Source of the DNA: Auanema rhodensis | Lineage: Eukaryota; Nematoda; Chromadorea; Rhabditida; Rhabditidae | NCBI GenBank assembly: GCA_964057225.1 | Contig: OZ059895.1 | Span: 11,594,001-11,658,000, forward strand | Direction of reading: 5' to 3' | Length of the DNA: 64,000 nt | Part shown: one piece after another, positions 12,901 to 27,371 of the stretch | Layout of the letters: each line of letters starts with the position of its first letter | Numbering within the stretch: position 1 is the stretch's first letter | Translations under genes and position numbers: made by a program | The notes under the pieces: generated by a model | Seen by the model: the letters and a program-made list of their open reading frames with translations, nothing else | Databases searched by the model: none | Told to the model about the DNA's origin: nothing

Positions 12901-15068
12901 GATTTGATATCATCGAGGGATTCAGATAGAACGTGGAAAATTACATAACTACCATGAAATTGGAAAAAACTATAACGAGGATAAGTATGTAAATCATTGA
13001 ATATCAGATATTTTTGCTTACAACTATACCACGTTGTAAGTACGCCATGCCGCTGATTTTCAATTTTAACTCTTTTGTAACAAATGTTTTCAATTTTCAA
13101 GCAGTTTTACTCAGATAGCTTAACCCAAGGCAGCAAATTATCTTCAATATTATTTCTATCTTACAGTTATAAACCAATAGTTAATGAACCATCATCTTAC
13201 CTTTACTATTTCTATCTATTTCCTATCAAAACCAACTTTGTTCAAACACTATACAACTGAGAAGCCTTTTTTAATTTCTTGTATTTGGAGTTCATAAGAT
13301 TTGATATCATTGAGGGATTTAGATAGAACGTGGAAAATTACATAACTACCATGAAATTGGAAAAAATTATAACGAGGATAAGTATGTAAATCATTGACTA
13401 TCAGATATTTTTGCTTACAACTATACCACGTTGTAAGTACGCCATGCCGCTGATTTTCAATTTTAACTCTTTTGTAACAAATGTTTTCAATTTTCAAGCA
13501 GTTTTACTCAGATAGCTTAACCCAAAGCAGCAAATTATCTTCAATATTATTTCTATCTCACAGTTATAAACCAATAGTTAATGAACCATCATCTTACCCT
13601 TATCGTTTCTATCTATTTCCTATCGAAACCATCTTTGTTCAAAAACTATACAACTGTGAAACCTTTTTCAATTTCTTGTATTTGGAGCTCATAAAATTTG
13701 ATATCATTGAGGGATCCAGATAGAACGTGGAAAATTACGTAACTAACATGAAATTGGAAAAAACTATAACGAGGATAAGTATGTGAATCATTGAATATCA
13801 GATATTTTCGCTTAGGACCATACCACGTTGTAAGTACGCCATGCCGCTGATTTTCAATTTTAACTCTTTTGTAACAAATGTTTTCAATATTCAAGCAGTT
13901 TTACTCAGATAGCTTAACCCAAGGCAGCAAATTATCTTCAATATTATTTCTATCTCACAGTTATAAACCAATAGTTAATGAAACATCATCTTACCCTTAT
14001 CGTTTCTATCTATTTCCTATCGAAACCAACTTTGTTCAAAAACTATACAACTGTGAAACCTTTTTCAATTTCTTGTATTTGGAGCTCATAAGATTTGATA
14101 TCATTGAGGGATCCAGATAGAACGTGGAAAATTACGTAACTAACATAAAATTGGAAAAAACTATAACGAGGATAAGTATGTGAATCATTGAATATCAGAT
14201 ATTTTCGCTTAGGACCATACCACGTTGAAAGTACGCCATGCCGCTGATTTTCAATTTTAACTCTTTTGTAACAAATGTTTTCAATTTTCAAGCAGTTTTA
14301 GTCAGATAGCTTAACCCAAGGCAGCAAATTATCTTCAATATTATTTCTATCTTACAGATATAAACCAATAGTTAATGAAACATCATCTTACCCTTATCGT
14401 TTCTATCTATTTCCTATCGAAACCAACTTTGTTCAAAAACTATACAACTGTGAAACCTTTTTCAATTTCTTGTATTTGGAGCTCATAAGATTTGATATCA
14501 TTGAGGGATCCAGATAGAACGTGGAAAATTACGTAACTAACATGAAATTGGAAAAAACTATAACGAGGATAAGTATGTGAATCATTGAATATCAGATATT
14601 TTCGCTTAGGACCATACCACGTTGAAAGTACGCCATGCCGCTGATTTTCAATTTTAACTCTTTTGTAACAAATTTTTTCAATTTTCAAGCAGTTTTACTC
14701 AGATAGCTTAACCCAAGGCAGCAAATTATCTTCAATATTATTTCTATCTTACAGTTATAAACCAATAGTTAATGAACCATCATCTTACATTTACTGTTTC
14801 TATCTATTTCCTATCGAAAGCAACTTTGTTCAAACACTATACAACTGTGAAACCTTTTTTAATTTCTTGTATTTGGAGCTCATAAGATTTGATATCATCG
14901 AGGGATCCAGATAGAACGTGGAAAATTACGTAACTAACATGAAATTGGAAAAAACTATAACGAGGATAAGTATGTAAATCATTGAATATCAGATATTTTT
15001 GCTTACAACTATACCACGTTGTAAGTACACCATGCCGCTGATTTTCAATTTTAACTCTTTTGTAACAA
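9910..15068. repeat. Higher-order repeat copy 2, 13 monomers (5159 bp)
   Basis: The order is G-H-I-J-H-I-B-L-B-C-K-E-F. Relative to copy 1 it gains the pair L-B (12687-13480) and lacks the D unit between C and K. L is a mosaic monomer described separately. The C unit at 13481 carries a private A-to-T change (ACCATCTTTG) that also appears in copies 3 and 4, linking these rounds. Confidence 0.82.
12687..13083 (+). repeat. Three-part mosaic monomer (type L): C front, B middle, I back
   Basis: The front has the C marks (CCCAAAGCAG, TCTCACAG, CCCTTATCG, TATCGAAACC). From CAAACACT it switches to the B marks (CTGAGAAGCC, GGAGTTC). From ATCGAGGGATTCAG onward it carries the I marks. The same mosaic occurs at 21020-21416 with the same breakpoints, so it formed once and was then copied inside the higher-order unit. 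Confidence 0.8.
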
Positions 15069-18000
15069 ATGTTTTCAATTTTCAAGCAGTTTTACTCAAA
15101 TAGCTTAACCCAAGGCAGCAAATTATCTTCAATATTATTTCTATCTTACAGTTATAAACCAATAGTTAATGAACCATCATCTTACATTTACTGTTTCTAT
15201 CTATTTCCTATCGAAAGCAACTTTGTTCAAACACTATACAACTGTGAAACCTTTTTTAATTTCTTGTATTTGGAGCTCATAAGATTTGATATCATCGAGG
15301 GATCCAGATAGAACGTGGAAAATTACGTAACTAACATGAAATTGGAAAAAACTATAACGAGGATAAGTATGTAAATCATTGACTATCAGATATTTTTGCT
15401 TACAACTATACCACGTTGTAAGTACGCCATGCCGCTGATTTTCAATTTTAACTCTTTTGTAACAAATGTTTTCAATTTTCAAGCAGTTTTACTCAGATAG
15501 CTTAACCCAAGGCAGCAAATTATCTTCAATATTATTTCTATCTTACAGTTATAAACCAATAGTTAATGAACCATCATCTTACCTTTAATGTTTCTATGTA
15601 TTTCCTATCGAAAGCAACTTTGTTCAAACACTATACAACTGTGAAACCTTTTTAATTTCTTGTATTTGGAGCTCATAAGATTTGATATCATTGAGAAATT
15701 TAGATAGAACGTGGAAAATTACATAACTACCATGAAATTGGAAAAAACTATAACGAGGATAAGTATGTAAATCATTGAATATCAGATATTTTTGCTTACA
15801 ACTATACCACGTTGTAAGTACACCATGCCGCTGATTTTCAATTTTAACTCTTTTGTAACAAATGTTTTCAATTTTCAAGCAGTTTTACTCAGATAGCTTA
15901 ACCCAAGGCAGCAAATTATCTTCAATATTATTTCTATCTTACAGTTATAAACCAATAGTTAATGAACCATCATCTTACCTTTACTGTTTCTATCTATTTC
16001 CTATCGAAAGCAACTTTGTTCAAACACTATACAACTGTGACACCTTTTTCAATTTCTTGTATTTGGAGTTCATAAGATTTGATATCATCGAGGGATTCAG
16101 ATAGAACGTGGAAAATTACATAACTACCATGAAATTGGAAAAAACTATAACGAGGATAAGTATGTAAATCATTGAATATCAGATATTTTTGCTTACAACT
16201 ATACCACGTTGTAAGTACGCCATGCCGCTGATTTTCAATTTTAACTCTTTTGTAACAAATGTTTTCAATTTTCAAGCAGTTTTACTCAGATAGCTTAACC
16301 CAAGGCAGCAAATTATCTTCAATATTATTTCTATCTTACAGTTATAAACCAATAGTTAATGAACCATCATCTTACCTTTACTATTTCTATCTATTTCCTA
16401 TCAAAACCAACTTTGTTCAAACACTATACAACTGAGAAGCCTTTTTTAATTTCTTGTATTTGGAGTTCATAAGATTTGATATCATTGAGGGATTTAGATA
16501 GAACGTGGAAAATTACATAACTACCATGAAATTGGAAAAAACTATAACGAGGATAAGTATGTAAATCATTGAATATCAGATATTTTTGCTTACAACTATA
16601 CCACGTTGTAAGTACACCATGCCGCTGATTTTCAATTTTAACTCTTTTGTAACAAATGTTTTCAATTTTCAAGCAGTTTTACTCAGATAGCTTAACCCAA
16701 GGCAGCAAATTATCTTCAATATTATTTCTATCTTACAGTTATAAACCAATAGTTAATGAACCATCATCTTACCTTTAATGTTTCTATGTATTTCCTATCG
16801 AAAGCAACTTTGTTCAAACACTATACAACTGTGAAACCTTTTTAATTTCTTGTATTTGGAGCTCATAAGATTTGATATCATTGAGAAATTTAGATAGAAC
16901 GTGGAAAATTACATAACTACCATGAAATTGGAAAAAACTATAACGAGGATAAGTATGTAAATCATTGAATATCAGATATTTTTGCTTACAACTATACCAC
17001 GTTGTAAGTACACCATGCCGCTGATTTTCAATTTTAACTCTTTTGTAACAAATGTTTTCAATTTTCAAGCAGTTTTACTCAGATAGCTTAACCCAAGGCA
17101 GCAAATTATCTTCAATATTATTTCTATCTTACAGTTATAAACCAATAGTTAATGAACCATCATCTTACCTTTACTGTTTCTATCTATTTCCTATCGAAAG
17201 CAACTTTGTTCAAACACTATACAACTGTGACACCTTTTTCAATTTCTTGTATTTGGAGTTCATAAGATTTGATATCATCGAGGGATTCAGATAGAACGTG
17301 GAAAATTACATAACTACCATGAAATTGGAAAAAACTATAACGAGGATAAGTATGTAAATCATTGAATATCAGATATTTTTGCTTACAACTATACCACGTT
17401 GTAAGTACGCCATGCCGCTGATTTTCAATTTTAACTCTTTTGTAACAAATGTTTTCAATTTTCAAGCAGTTTTACTCAGATAGCTTAACCCAAGGCAGCA
17501 AATTATCTTCAATATTATTTCTATCTTACAGTTATAAACCAATAGTTAATGAACCATCATCTTACCTTTACTATTTCTATCTATTTCCTATCAAAACCAA
17601 CTTTGTTCAAACACTATACAACTGAGAAGCCTTTTTTAATTTCTTGTATTTGGAGTTCATAAGATTTGATATCATTGAGGGATTTAGATAGAACGTGGAA
17701 AATTACATAACTACCATGAAATTGGAAAAAATTATAACGAGGATAAGTATGTAAATCATTGACTATCAGATATTTTTGCTTACAACTATACCACGTTGTA
17801 AGTACGCCATGCCGCTGATTTTCAATTTTAACTCTTTTGTAACAAATGTTTTCAATTTTCAAGCAGTTTTACTCAGATAGCTTAACCCAAAGCAGCAAAT
17901 TATCTTCAATATTATTTCTATCTCACAGTTATAAACCAATAGTTAATGAACCATCATCTTACCCTTATCGTTTCTATCTATTTCCTATCGAAACCATCTT

Positions 18001-18242
18001 TGTTCAAAAACTATACAACTGTGAAACCTTTTTCAATTTCTTGTATTTGGAGTTCATAAGATTTGATATCATTGAGGGATTTAGATAGAACGTGGAAAAT
18101 TACATAACTACCATGAAATTGGAAAAAACTATAACGAGGATAAGTATGTAAATCATTGAATATCAGATATTTTTGCTTACAACTATACCACGTTGTAAGT
18201 ACGCCATGCCGCTGATTTTCAATTTTAACTCTTTTGTAACAA
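15069..18242. repeat. Higher-order repeat copy 3, 8 monomers (3174 bp)
   Basis: The order is G-H-I-J-H-I-B followed by a mosaic C/B monomer at 17846. The D-K-E-F part is absent and the next monomer is again type G. The simplest reading is a deletion by unequal exchange inside the mosaic monomer, which joined the front of a C unit to the back of a B or J-like unit. Confidence 0.82.
17846..18242 (+). repeat. Mosaic monomer C front / B or J-like back
   Basis: The front carries the C marks including ACCATCTTTG and GTGAAACCTTTTTCAA. From GGAGTTCATAAG onward it has GGGATTTAG, ATAACTACC and GTAAATCATTGAATAT. It sits exactly where copy 3 of the long higher-order unit loses D-K-E-F, so it probably marks the deletion junction. 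Confidence 0.75.
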
Positions 18243-21200
18243 ATGTTTTCAATTTTCAAGCAGTTTTACTCAGATAGCTTAACCCAAGGCAGCAAATTAT
18301 CTTCAATATTATTTCTATCTTACAGTTATAAACCAATAGTTAATGAACCATCATCTTACATTTACTGTTTCTATCTATTTCCTATCGAAAGCAACTTTGT
18401 TCAAACACTATACAACTGTGAAACCTTTTTTAATTTCTTGTATTTGGAGCTCATAAGATTTGATATCATCGAGGGATCCAGATAGAACGTGGAAAATTAC
18501 GTAACTAACATGAAATTGGAAAAAACTATAACGAGGATAAGTATGTAAATCATTGACTATCAGATATTTTTGCTTACAACTATACCACGTTGTAAGTACG
18601 CCATGCCGCTGATTTTCAATTTTAACTCTTTTGTAACAAATGTTTTCAATTTTCAAGCAGTTTTACTCAGATAGCTTAACCCAAGGCAGCAAATTATCTT
18701 CAATATTATTTCTATCTTACAGTTATAAACCAATAGTTAATGAACCATCATCTTACCTTTAATGTTTCTATGTATTTCCTATCGAAAGCAACTTTGTTCA
18801 AACACTATACAACTGTGAAACCTTTTTAATTTCTTGTATTTGGAGCTCATAAGATTTGATATCATTGAGAAATTTAGATAGAACGTGGAAAATTACATAA
18901 CTACCATGAAATTGGAAAAAACTATAACGAGGATAAGTATGTAAATCATTGAATATCAGATATTTTTGCTTACAACTATACCACGTTGTAAGTACACCAT
19001 GCCGCTGATTTTCAATTTTAACTCTTTTGTAACAAATGTTTTCAATTTTCAAGCAGTTTTACTCAGATAGCTTAACCCAAGGCAGCAAATTATCTTCAAT
19101 ATTATTTCTATCTTACAGTTATAAACCAATAGTTAATGAACCATCATCTTACCTTTACTGTTTCTATCTATTTCCTATCGAAAGCAACTTTGTTCAAACA
19201 CTATACAACTGTGACACCTTTTTCAATTTCTTGTATTTGGAGTTCATAAGATTTGATATCATCGAGGGATTCAGATAGAACGTGGAAAATTACATAACTA
19301 CCATGAAATTGGAAAAAACTATAACGAGGATAAGTATGTAAATCATTGAATATCAGATATTTTTGCTTACAACTATACCACGTTGTAAGTACGCCATGCC
19401 GCTGATTTTCAATTTTAACTCTTTTGTAACAAATGTTTTCAATTTTCAAGCAGTTTTACTCAGATAGCTTAACCCAAGGCAGCAAATTATCTTCAATATT
19501 ATTTCTATCTTACAGTTATAAACCAATAGTTAATGAACCATCATCTTACCTTTACTATTTCTATCTATTTCCTATCAAAACCAACTTTGTTCAAACACTA
19601 TACAACTGAGAAGCCTTTTTTAATTTCTTGTATTTGGAGTTCATAAGATTTGATATCATTGAGGGATTTAGATAGAACGTGGAAAATTACATAACTACCA
19701 TGAAATTGGAAAAAACTATAACGAGGATAAGTATGTAAATCATTGAATATCAGATATTTTTGCTTACAACTATACCACGTTGTAAGTACACCATGCCGCT
19801 GATTTTCAATTTTAACTCTTTTGTAACAAATGTTTTCAATTTTCAAGCAGTTTTACTCAGATAGCTTAACCCAAGGCAGCAAATTATCTTCAATATTATT
19901 TCTATCTTACAGTTATAAACCAATAGTTAATGAACCATCATCTTACCTTTAATGTTTCTATGTATTTCCTATCGAAAGCAACTTTGTTCAAACACTATAC
20001 AACTGTGAAACCTTTTTAATTTCTTGTATTTGGAGCTCATAAGATTTGATATCATTGAGAAATTTAGATAGAACGTGGAAAATTACATAACTACCATGAA
20101 ATTGGAAAAAACTATAACGAGGATAAGTATGTAAATCATTGAATATCAGATATTTTTGCTTACAACTATACCACGTTGTAAGTACACCATGCCGCTGATT
20201 TTCAATTTTAACTCTTTTGTAACAAATGTTTTCAATTTTCAAGCAGTTTTACTCAGATAGCTTAACCCAAGGCAGCAAATTATCTTCAATATTATTTCTA
20301 TCTTACAGTTATAAACCAATAGTTAATGAACCATCATCTTACCTTTACTGTTTCTATCTATTTCCTATCGAAAGCAACTTTGTTCAAACACTATACAACT
20401 GTGACACCTTTTTCAATTTCTTGTATTTGGAGTTCATAAGATTTGATATCATCGAGGGATTCAGATAGAACGTGGAAAATTACATAACTACCATGAAATT
20501 GGAAAAAACTATAACGAGGATAAGTATGTAAATCATTGAATATCAGATATTTTTGCTTACAACTATACCACGTTGTAAGTACGCCATGCCGCTGATTTTC
20601 AATTTTAACTCTTTTGTAACAAATGTTTTCAATTTTCAAGCAGTTTTACTCAGATAGCTTAACCCAAGGCAGCAAATTATCTTCAATATTATTTCTATCT
20701 TACAGTTATAAACCAATAGTTAATGAACCATCATCTTACCTTTACTATTTCTATCTATTTCCTATCAAAACCAACTTTGTTCAAACACTATACAACTGAG
20801 AAGCCTTTTTTAATTTCTTGTATTTGGAGTTCATAAGATTTGATATCATTGAGGGATTTAGATAGAACGTGGAAAATTACATAACTACCATGAAATTGGA
20901 AAAAATTATAACGAGGATAAGTATGTAAATCATTGACTATCAGATATTTTTGCTTACAACTATACCACGTTGTAAGTACGCCATGCCGCTGATTTTCAAT
21001 TTTAACTCTTTTGTAACAAATGTTTTCAATTTTCAAGCAGTTTTACTCAGATAGCTTAACCCAAAGCAGCAAATTATCTTCAATATTATTTCTATCTCAC
21101 AGTTATAAACCAATAGTTAATGAACCATCATCTTACCCTTATCGTTTCTATCTATTTCCTATCGAAACCAACTTTGTTCAAACACTATACAACTGAGAAG

Positions 21201-23798
21201 CCTTTTTTAATTTCTTGTATTTGGAGTTCATAAGATTTGATATCATCGAGGGATTCAGATAGAACGTGGAAAATTACATAACTACCATGAAATTGGAAAA
21301 AACTATAACGAGGATAAGTATGTAAATCATTGAATATCAGATATTTTTGCTTACAACTATACCACGTTGTAAGTACGCCATGCCGCTGATTTTCAATTTT
21401 AACTCTTTTGTAACAAATGTTTTCAATTTTCAAGCAGTTTTACTCAGATAGCTTAACCCAAGGCAGCAAATTATCTTCAATATTATTTCTATCTTACAGT
21501 TATAAACCAATAGTTAATGAACCATCATCTTACCTTTACTATTTCTATCTATTTCCTATCAAAACCAACTTTGTTCAAACACTATACAACTGAGAAGCCT
21601 TTTTTAATTTCTTGTATTTGGAGTTCATAAGATTTGATATCATTGAGGGATTTAGATAGAACGTGGAAAATTACATAACTACCATGAAATTGGAAAAAAT
21701 TATAACGAGGATAAGTATGTAAATCATTGACTATCAGATATTTTTGCTTACAACTATACCACGTTGTAAGTACGCCATGCCGCTGATTTTCAATTTTAAC
21801 TCTTTTGTAACAAATGTTTTCAATTTTCAAGCAGTTTTACTCAGATAGCTTAACCCAAAGCAGCAAATTATCTTCAATATTATTTCTATCTCACAGTTAT
21901 AAACCAATAGTTAATGAACCATCATCTTACCCTTATCGTTTCTATCTATTTCCTATCGAAACCATCTTTGTTCAAAAACTATACAACTGTGAAACCTTTT
22001 TCAATTTCTTGTATTTGGAGCTCATAAAATTTGATATCATTGAGGGATCCAGATAGAACGTGGAAAATTACGTAACTAACATGAAATTGGAAAAAACTAT
22101 AACGAGGATAAGTATGTGAATCATTGAATATCAGATATTTTCGCTTAGGACCATACCACGTTGAAAGTACGCCATGCCGCTGATTTTCAATTTTAACTCT
22201 TTTGTAACAAATGTTTTCAATTTTCAAGCAGTTTTAGTCAGATAGCTTAACCCAAGGCAGCAAATTATCTTCAATATTATTTCTATCTCACAGTTATAAA
22301 CCAATAGTTAATGAACCATCATCTTACCCTTATCGTTTCTATCTATTTCCTATCGAAACCAACTTTGTTCAAAAACTATACAACTGTGAAACCTTTTTCA
22401 ATTTCTTGTATTTGGAGCTCATAAAATTTGATATCATTGAGGGATCCAGATAGAACGTGGAAAATTACGTAACTAACATAAAATTAGAAAAAACTATAAC
22501 GAGGATAAGTATGTGAATCATTGAATATCAGATATTTTCGCTTAGGACCATACCACGTTGAAAGTACGCCATGCCGCTGATTTTCAATTTTAACTCTTTT
22601 GTAACAAATGTTTTCAATTTTCAAGCAGTTTTAGTCAGATAGCTTAACCCAAGGCAGCAAATTATCTTCAATATTATTTCTATCTCACAGTTATAAACCA
22701 ATAGTTAATGAAACATCATCTTACCCTTATCGTTTCTATCTATTTCCTATCGAAACCAACTTTGTTCAAAAACTATACAACTGTGAAACCTTTTTCAATT
22801 TCTTGTATTTGGAGCTCATAAGATTTGATATCATTGAGGGATCCAGATAGAACGTGGAAAATTACGTAACTAACATAAAATTGGAAAAAACTATAACGAG
22901 GATAAGTATGTGAATCATTGAATATCAGATATTTTCGCTTAGGACCATACCACGTTGAAAGTACGCCATGCCGCTGATTTTCAATTTTAACTCTTTTGTA
23001 ACAAATGTTTTCAATTTTCAAGCAGTTTTAGTCAGATAGCTTAACCCAAGGCAGCAAATTATCTTCAATATTATTTCTATCTTACAGATATAAACCAATA
23101 GTTAATGAAACATCATCTTACCCTTATCGTTTCTATCTATTTCCTATCGAAACCAACTTTGTTCAAAAACTATACAACTGTGAAACCTTTTTCAATTTCT
23201 TGTATTTGGAGCTCATAAGATTTGATATCATTGAGGGATCCAGATAGAACGTGGAAAATTACGTAACTAACATGAAATTGGAAAAAACTATAACGAGGAT
23301 AAGTATGTGAATCATTGAATATCAGATATTTTCGCTTAGGACCATACCACGTTGAAAGTACGCCATGCCGCTGATTTTCAATTTTAACTCTTTTGTAACA
23401 AATTTTTTCAATTTTCAAGCAGTTTTACTCAGATAGCTTAACCCAAGGCAGCAAATTATCTTCAATATTATTTCTATCTTACAGTTATAAACCAATAGTT
23501 AATGAACCATCATCTTACATTTACTGTTTCTATCTATTTCCTATCGAAAGCAACTTTGTTCAAACACTATACAACTGTGAAACCTTTTTTAATTTCTTGT
23601 ATTTGGAGCTCATAAGATTTGATATCATCGAGGGATCCAGATAGAACGTGGAAAATTACGTAACTAACATGAAATTGGAAAAAACTATAACGAGGATAAG
23701 TATGTAAATCATTGAATACCAGATATTTTTGCTTACAACTATACCACGTTGTAAGTACACCATGCCGCTGATTTTCAATTTTAACTCTTTTGTAACAA
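18243..23798. repeat. Higher-order repeat copy 4, 14 monomers (5556 bp)
   Basis: The order is G-H-I-J-H-I-B-L-B-C-D-K-E-F, the fullest version in the window. It has both the L-B pair (21020-21813) found in copy 2 and the D unit found in copy 1. Unit L (21020) and unit D (22211) carry the same private marks as their counterparts at 12687 and 8322. Confidence 0.82.
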
Positions 23799-26700
23799 AT
23801 GTTTTCAATTTTCAAGCAGTTTTACTCAAATAGCTTAACCCAAGGCAGCAAATTATCTTCAATATTATTTCTATCTTACAGTTATAAACCAATAGTTAAT
23901 GAACCATCATCTTACCTTTACTGTTTCTATCTATTTCCTATCGAGAGCAACTTTGTTCAAACACTATACAACTGTGAAACCTTTTTTAATTTCTTGTATT
24001 TGGAGCTCATAAGATTTGATGTCATCGAGGGATCCAGATAGAACGTGGAAAATTACGTAACTAACATGAAATTGGAAAAAACTATAACGAGGATAAGTAT
24101 GTAAATCATTAAATACCAGATATTTTTGCTTACAACTATACCACGTTGTAAGTACACCATGCCGCTGATTTTCAATTTTAACTCTTTTGTAACAAATGTT
24201 TTCAATTTTCAAGCAGTTTTACTCAGATAGCTTAACCCAAGGCAGCAAATTATCTTCAATATTATTTCTATCTTACAGTTATAAACCAATAGTTAATGAA
24301 CCATCATCTTACCTTTAATGTTTCTATGTATTTCCTATCGAAAGCAACTTTGTTCAAACACTATACAACTGTGAAACCTTTTTAATTTCTTGTATTTGGA
24401 GCTCATAAGATTTGATATCATTGAGAAATTTAGATAGAACGTGGAAAATTACATAACTACCATGAAATTGGAAAAAACTATAACGAGGATAAGTATGTAA
24501 ATCATTGAATATCAGATATTTTTGCTTACAACTATACCACGTTGTAAGTACGCCATGCCGCTGATTTTCAATTTTAACTCTTTTGTAACAAATGTTTTCA
24601 ATTTTCAAGCAGTTTTACTCAGATAGCTTAACCCAAGGCAGCAAATTATCTTCAATATTATTTCTATCTTACAGTTATAAACCAATAGTTAATGAACCAT
24701 CATCTTACCTTTACTGTTTCTATCTATTTCCTATCGAAAGCAACTTTGTTCAAACACTATACAACTGTGACACCTTTTTCAATTTCTTGTATTTGGAGTT
24801 CATAAGATTTGATATCATCGAGGGATTCAGATAGAACGTGGAAAATTACATAACTAACATGAAATTGGGAAAAAATTATAACGAGGATAAGTATGTGAAA
24901 CATTGATTATCAGATATTTTCGCTTAGGACCATACCACGTTGAAAGTACGCCATGCCGCTGATTTTCAATTTTAACTCTTTTGTAACAAATGTTTTCAAT
25001 TTTCAAGCAGTTTTACTCAGATAGCTTAACCCAAGGCAGCAAATTATCTTCAATATTATTTCTATCTTACAGTTATAAACCAATAGTTAATGAACCATCA
25101 TCTTACCTTTACTATTTCTATCTATTTCCTATCAAAACCAACTTTGTTCAAACACTATACAACTGAGAAGCCTTTTTTAATTTCTTGTATTTGGAGTTCA
25201 TAAGATTTGATATCATTGAGGGATTTAGATAGAACGTGGAAAATTACATAACTACCATGAAATTGGAAAAAATTATAACGAGGATAAGTATGTAAATCAT
25301 TGACTATCAGATATTTTTGCTTACAACTATACCACGTTGTAAGTACGCCATGCCGCTGATTTTCAATTTTAACTCTTTTGTAACAAATGTTTTCAATTTT
25401 CAAGCAGTTTTACTCAGATAGCTTAACCCAAAGCAGCAAATTATCTTCAATATTATTTCTATCTCACAGTTATAAACCAATAGTTAATGAACCATCATCT
25501 TACCCTTATCGTTTCTATCTATTTCCTATCGAAACCAACTTTGTTCAAAAACTATACAACTGTGAAACCTTTTTCAATTTCTTGTATTTGGAGCTCATAA
25601 AATTTGATATCATTGAGGGATCCAGATAGAACGTGGAAAATTACGTAACTAACATGAAATTGGAAAAAACTATAACGAGGATAAGTATGTGAATCATTGA
25701 ATATCAGATATTTTCGCTTAGGACCATACCACGTTGAAAGTACGCCATGCCGCTGATTTTCAATTTTAACTCTTTTGTAACAAATGTTTTCAATTTTCAA
25801 GCAGTTTTAGTCAGATAGCTTAACCCAAGGCAGCAAATTATCTTCAATATTATTTCTATCTCACAGTTATAAACCAATAGTTAATGAACCATCATCTTAC
25901 CCTTATCGTTTCTATCTATTTCCTATCGAAACCAACTTTGTTCAAAAACTATACAACTGTGAAACCTTTTTCAATTTCTTGTATTTGGAGCTCATAAAAT
26001 TTGATATCATTGAGGGATCCAGATAGAACGTGGAAAATTACGTAACTAACATAAAATTAGAAAAAACTATAACGAGGATAAGTATGTGAATCATTGAATA
26101 TCAGATATTTTCGCTTAGGACCATACCACGTTGAAAGTACGCCATGCCGCTGATTTTCAATTTTAACTCTTTTGTAACAAATGTTTTCAATTTTCAAGCA
26201 GTTTTAGTCAGATAGCTTAACCCAAGGCAGCAAATTATCTTCAATATTATTTCTATCTCACAGTTATAAACCAATAGTTAATGAAACATCATCTTACCCT
26301 TATCGTTTCTATCTATTTCCTATCGAAACCAACTTTGTTCAAAAACTATACAACTGTGAAACCTTTTTCAATTTCTTGTATTTGGAGCTCATAAGATTTG
26401 ATATCATTGAGGGATCCAGATAGAACGTGGAAAATTACGTAACTAACATGAAATTGGAAAAAACTATAACGAGGATAAGTATGTGAATCATTGAATATCA
26501 GATATTTTCGCTTAGGACCATACCACGTTGAAAGTACGCCATGCCGCTGATTTTCAATTTTAACTCTTTTGTAACAAATTTTTTCAATTTTCAAGCAGTT
26601 TTACTCAGATAGCTTAACCCAAGGCAGCAAATTATCTTCAATATTATTTCTATCTTACAGTTATAAACCAATAGTTAATGATCCATCATCTTACATTTAC

Positions 26701-26974
26701 TGTTTCTATCTATTTCCTATCGAAAGCAACTTTGTTCAAACACTATACAACTGTGAAACCTTTTTTAATTTCTTGTATTTGGAGCTCATAAGATTTGATA
26801 TCATCGAGGGATCCAGATAGAACGTGGAAAATTACGTAACTAACATGAAATTGGAAAAAACTATAACGAGGATAAGTATGTAAATCATTGAATACCAGAT
26901 ATTTTTGCTTACAACTATACCACGTTGTAAGTACACCATGCCGCTGATTTTCAATTTTAACTCTTTTGTAACAA
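23799..26974. repeat. Higher-order repeat copy 5, 8 monomers (3176 bp)
   Basis: The order is G-H-A-B-C-D-K/E-F. The I-J-H-I stretch is replaced by a single type A unit (24592, 398 bp). The opening G unit has private marks GATGTCATCG (near 24020) and TCGAGAGC (near 23942), which recur in the unit at 26975 (GATGTC near 27195, TCGAGAGC near 27118). That shows the next round starts from the same parent. Confidence 0.8.
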
Positions 26975-27371
26975 ATGTTTTCAATTTTCAAGCAGTTTTA
27001 CTCAAATAGCTTAACCCAAGGCAGCAAATTATCTTCAATATTATTTCTATCTTACAGTTATAAACCAATAGTTAATGAACCATCATCTTACCTTTACTGT
27101 TTCTATCTATTTCCTATCGAGAGCAACTTTGTTCAAACACTATACAACTGTGAAACCTTTTTTAATTTCTTGTATTTGGAGCTCATAAGATTTGATGTCA
27201 TCGAGGGATCCAGATAGAACGTGGAAAATTACGTAACTAACATGAAATTGGAAAAAACTATAACGAGGATAAGTATGTAAATCATTAAATACCAGATATT
27301 TTTGCTTACAACTATACCACGTTGTAAGTACACCATGCCGCTGATTTTCAATTTTAACTCTTTTGTAACAA

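Larger units (their letters stand above)
1..27371. repeat. Left zone: long 8-14 monomer higher-order repeat
   Basis: Reading monomer types in order gives A-B-C-D-E-F-H-G-C-D-D-E-F, followed by five rounds of a block that opens with type G (mark ACTCAAATAG; the fourth round opens with ACTCAGATAG) and type H (mark CCTTTAATG plus a lost T). Private marks recur at matching places in different rounds. Examples are AAAATTAGAAAA near 8593, 22491 and 26053, and AAATTTTTTC at the E/F boundary in each full round. The start of the zone (385-5147) holds two partial or rearranged rounds. Within the zone, equivalent monomers differ at few visible positions, which suggests recent homogenisation. Confidence 0.85.
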
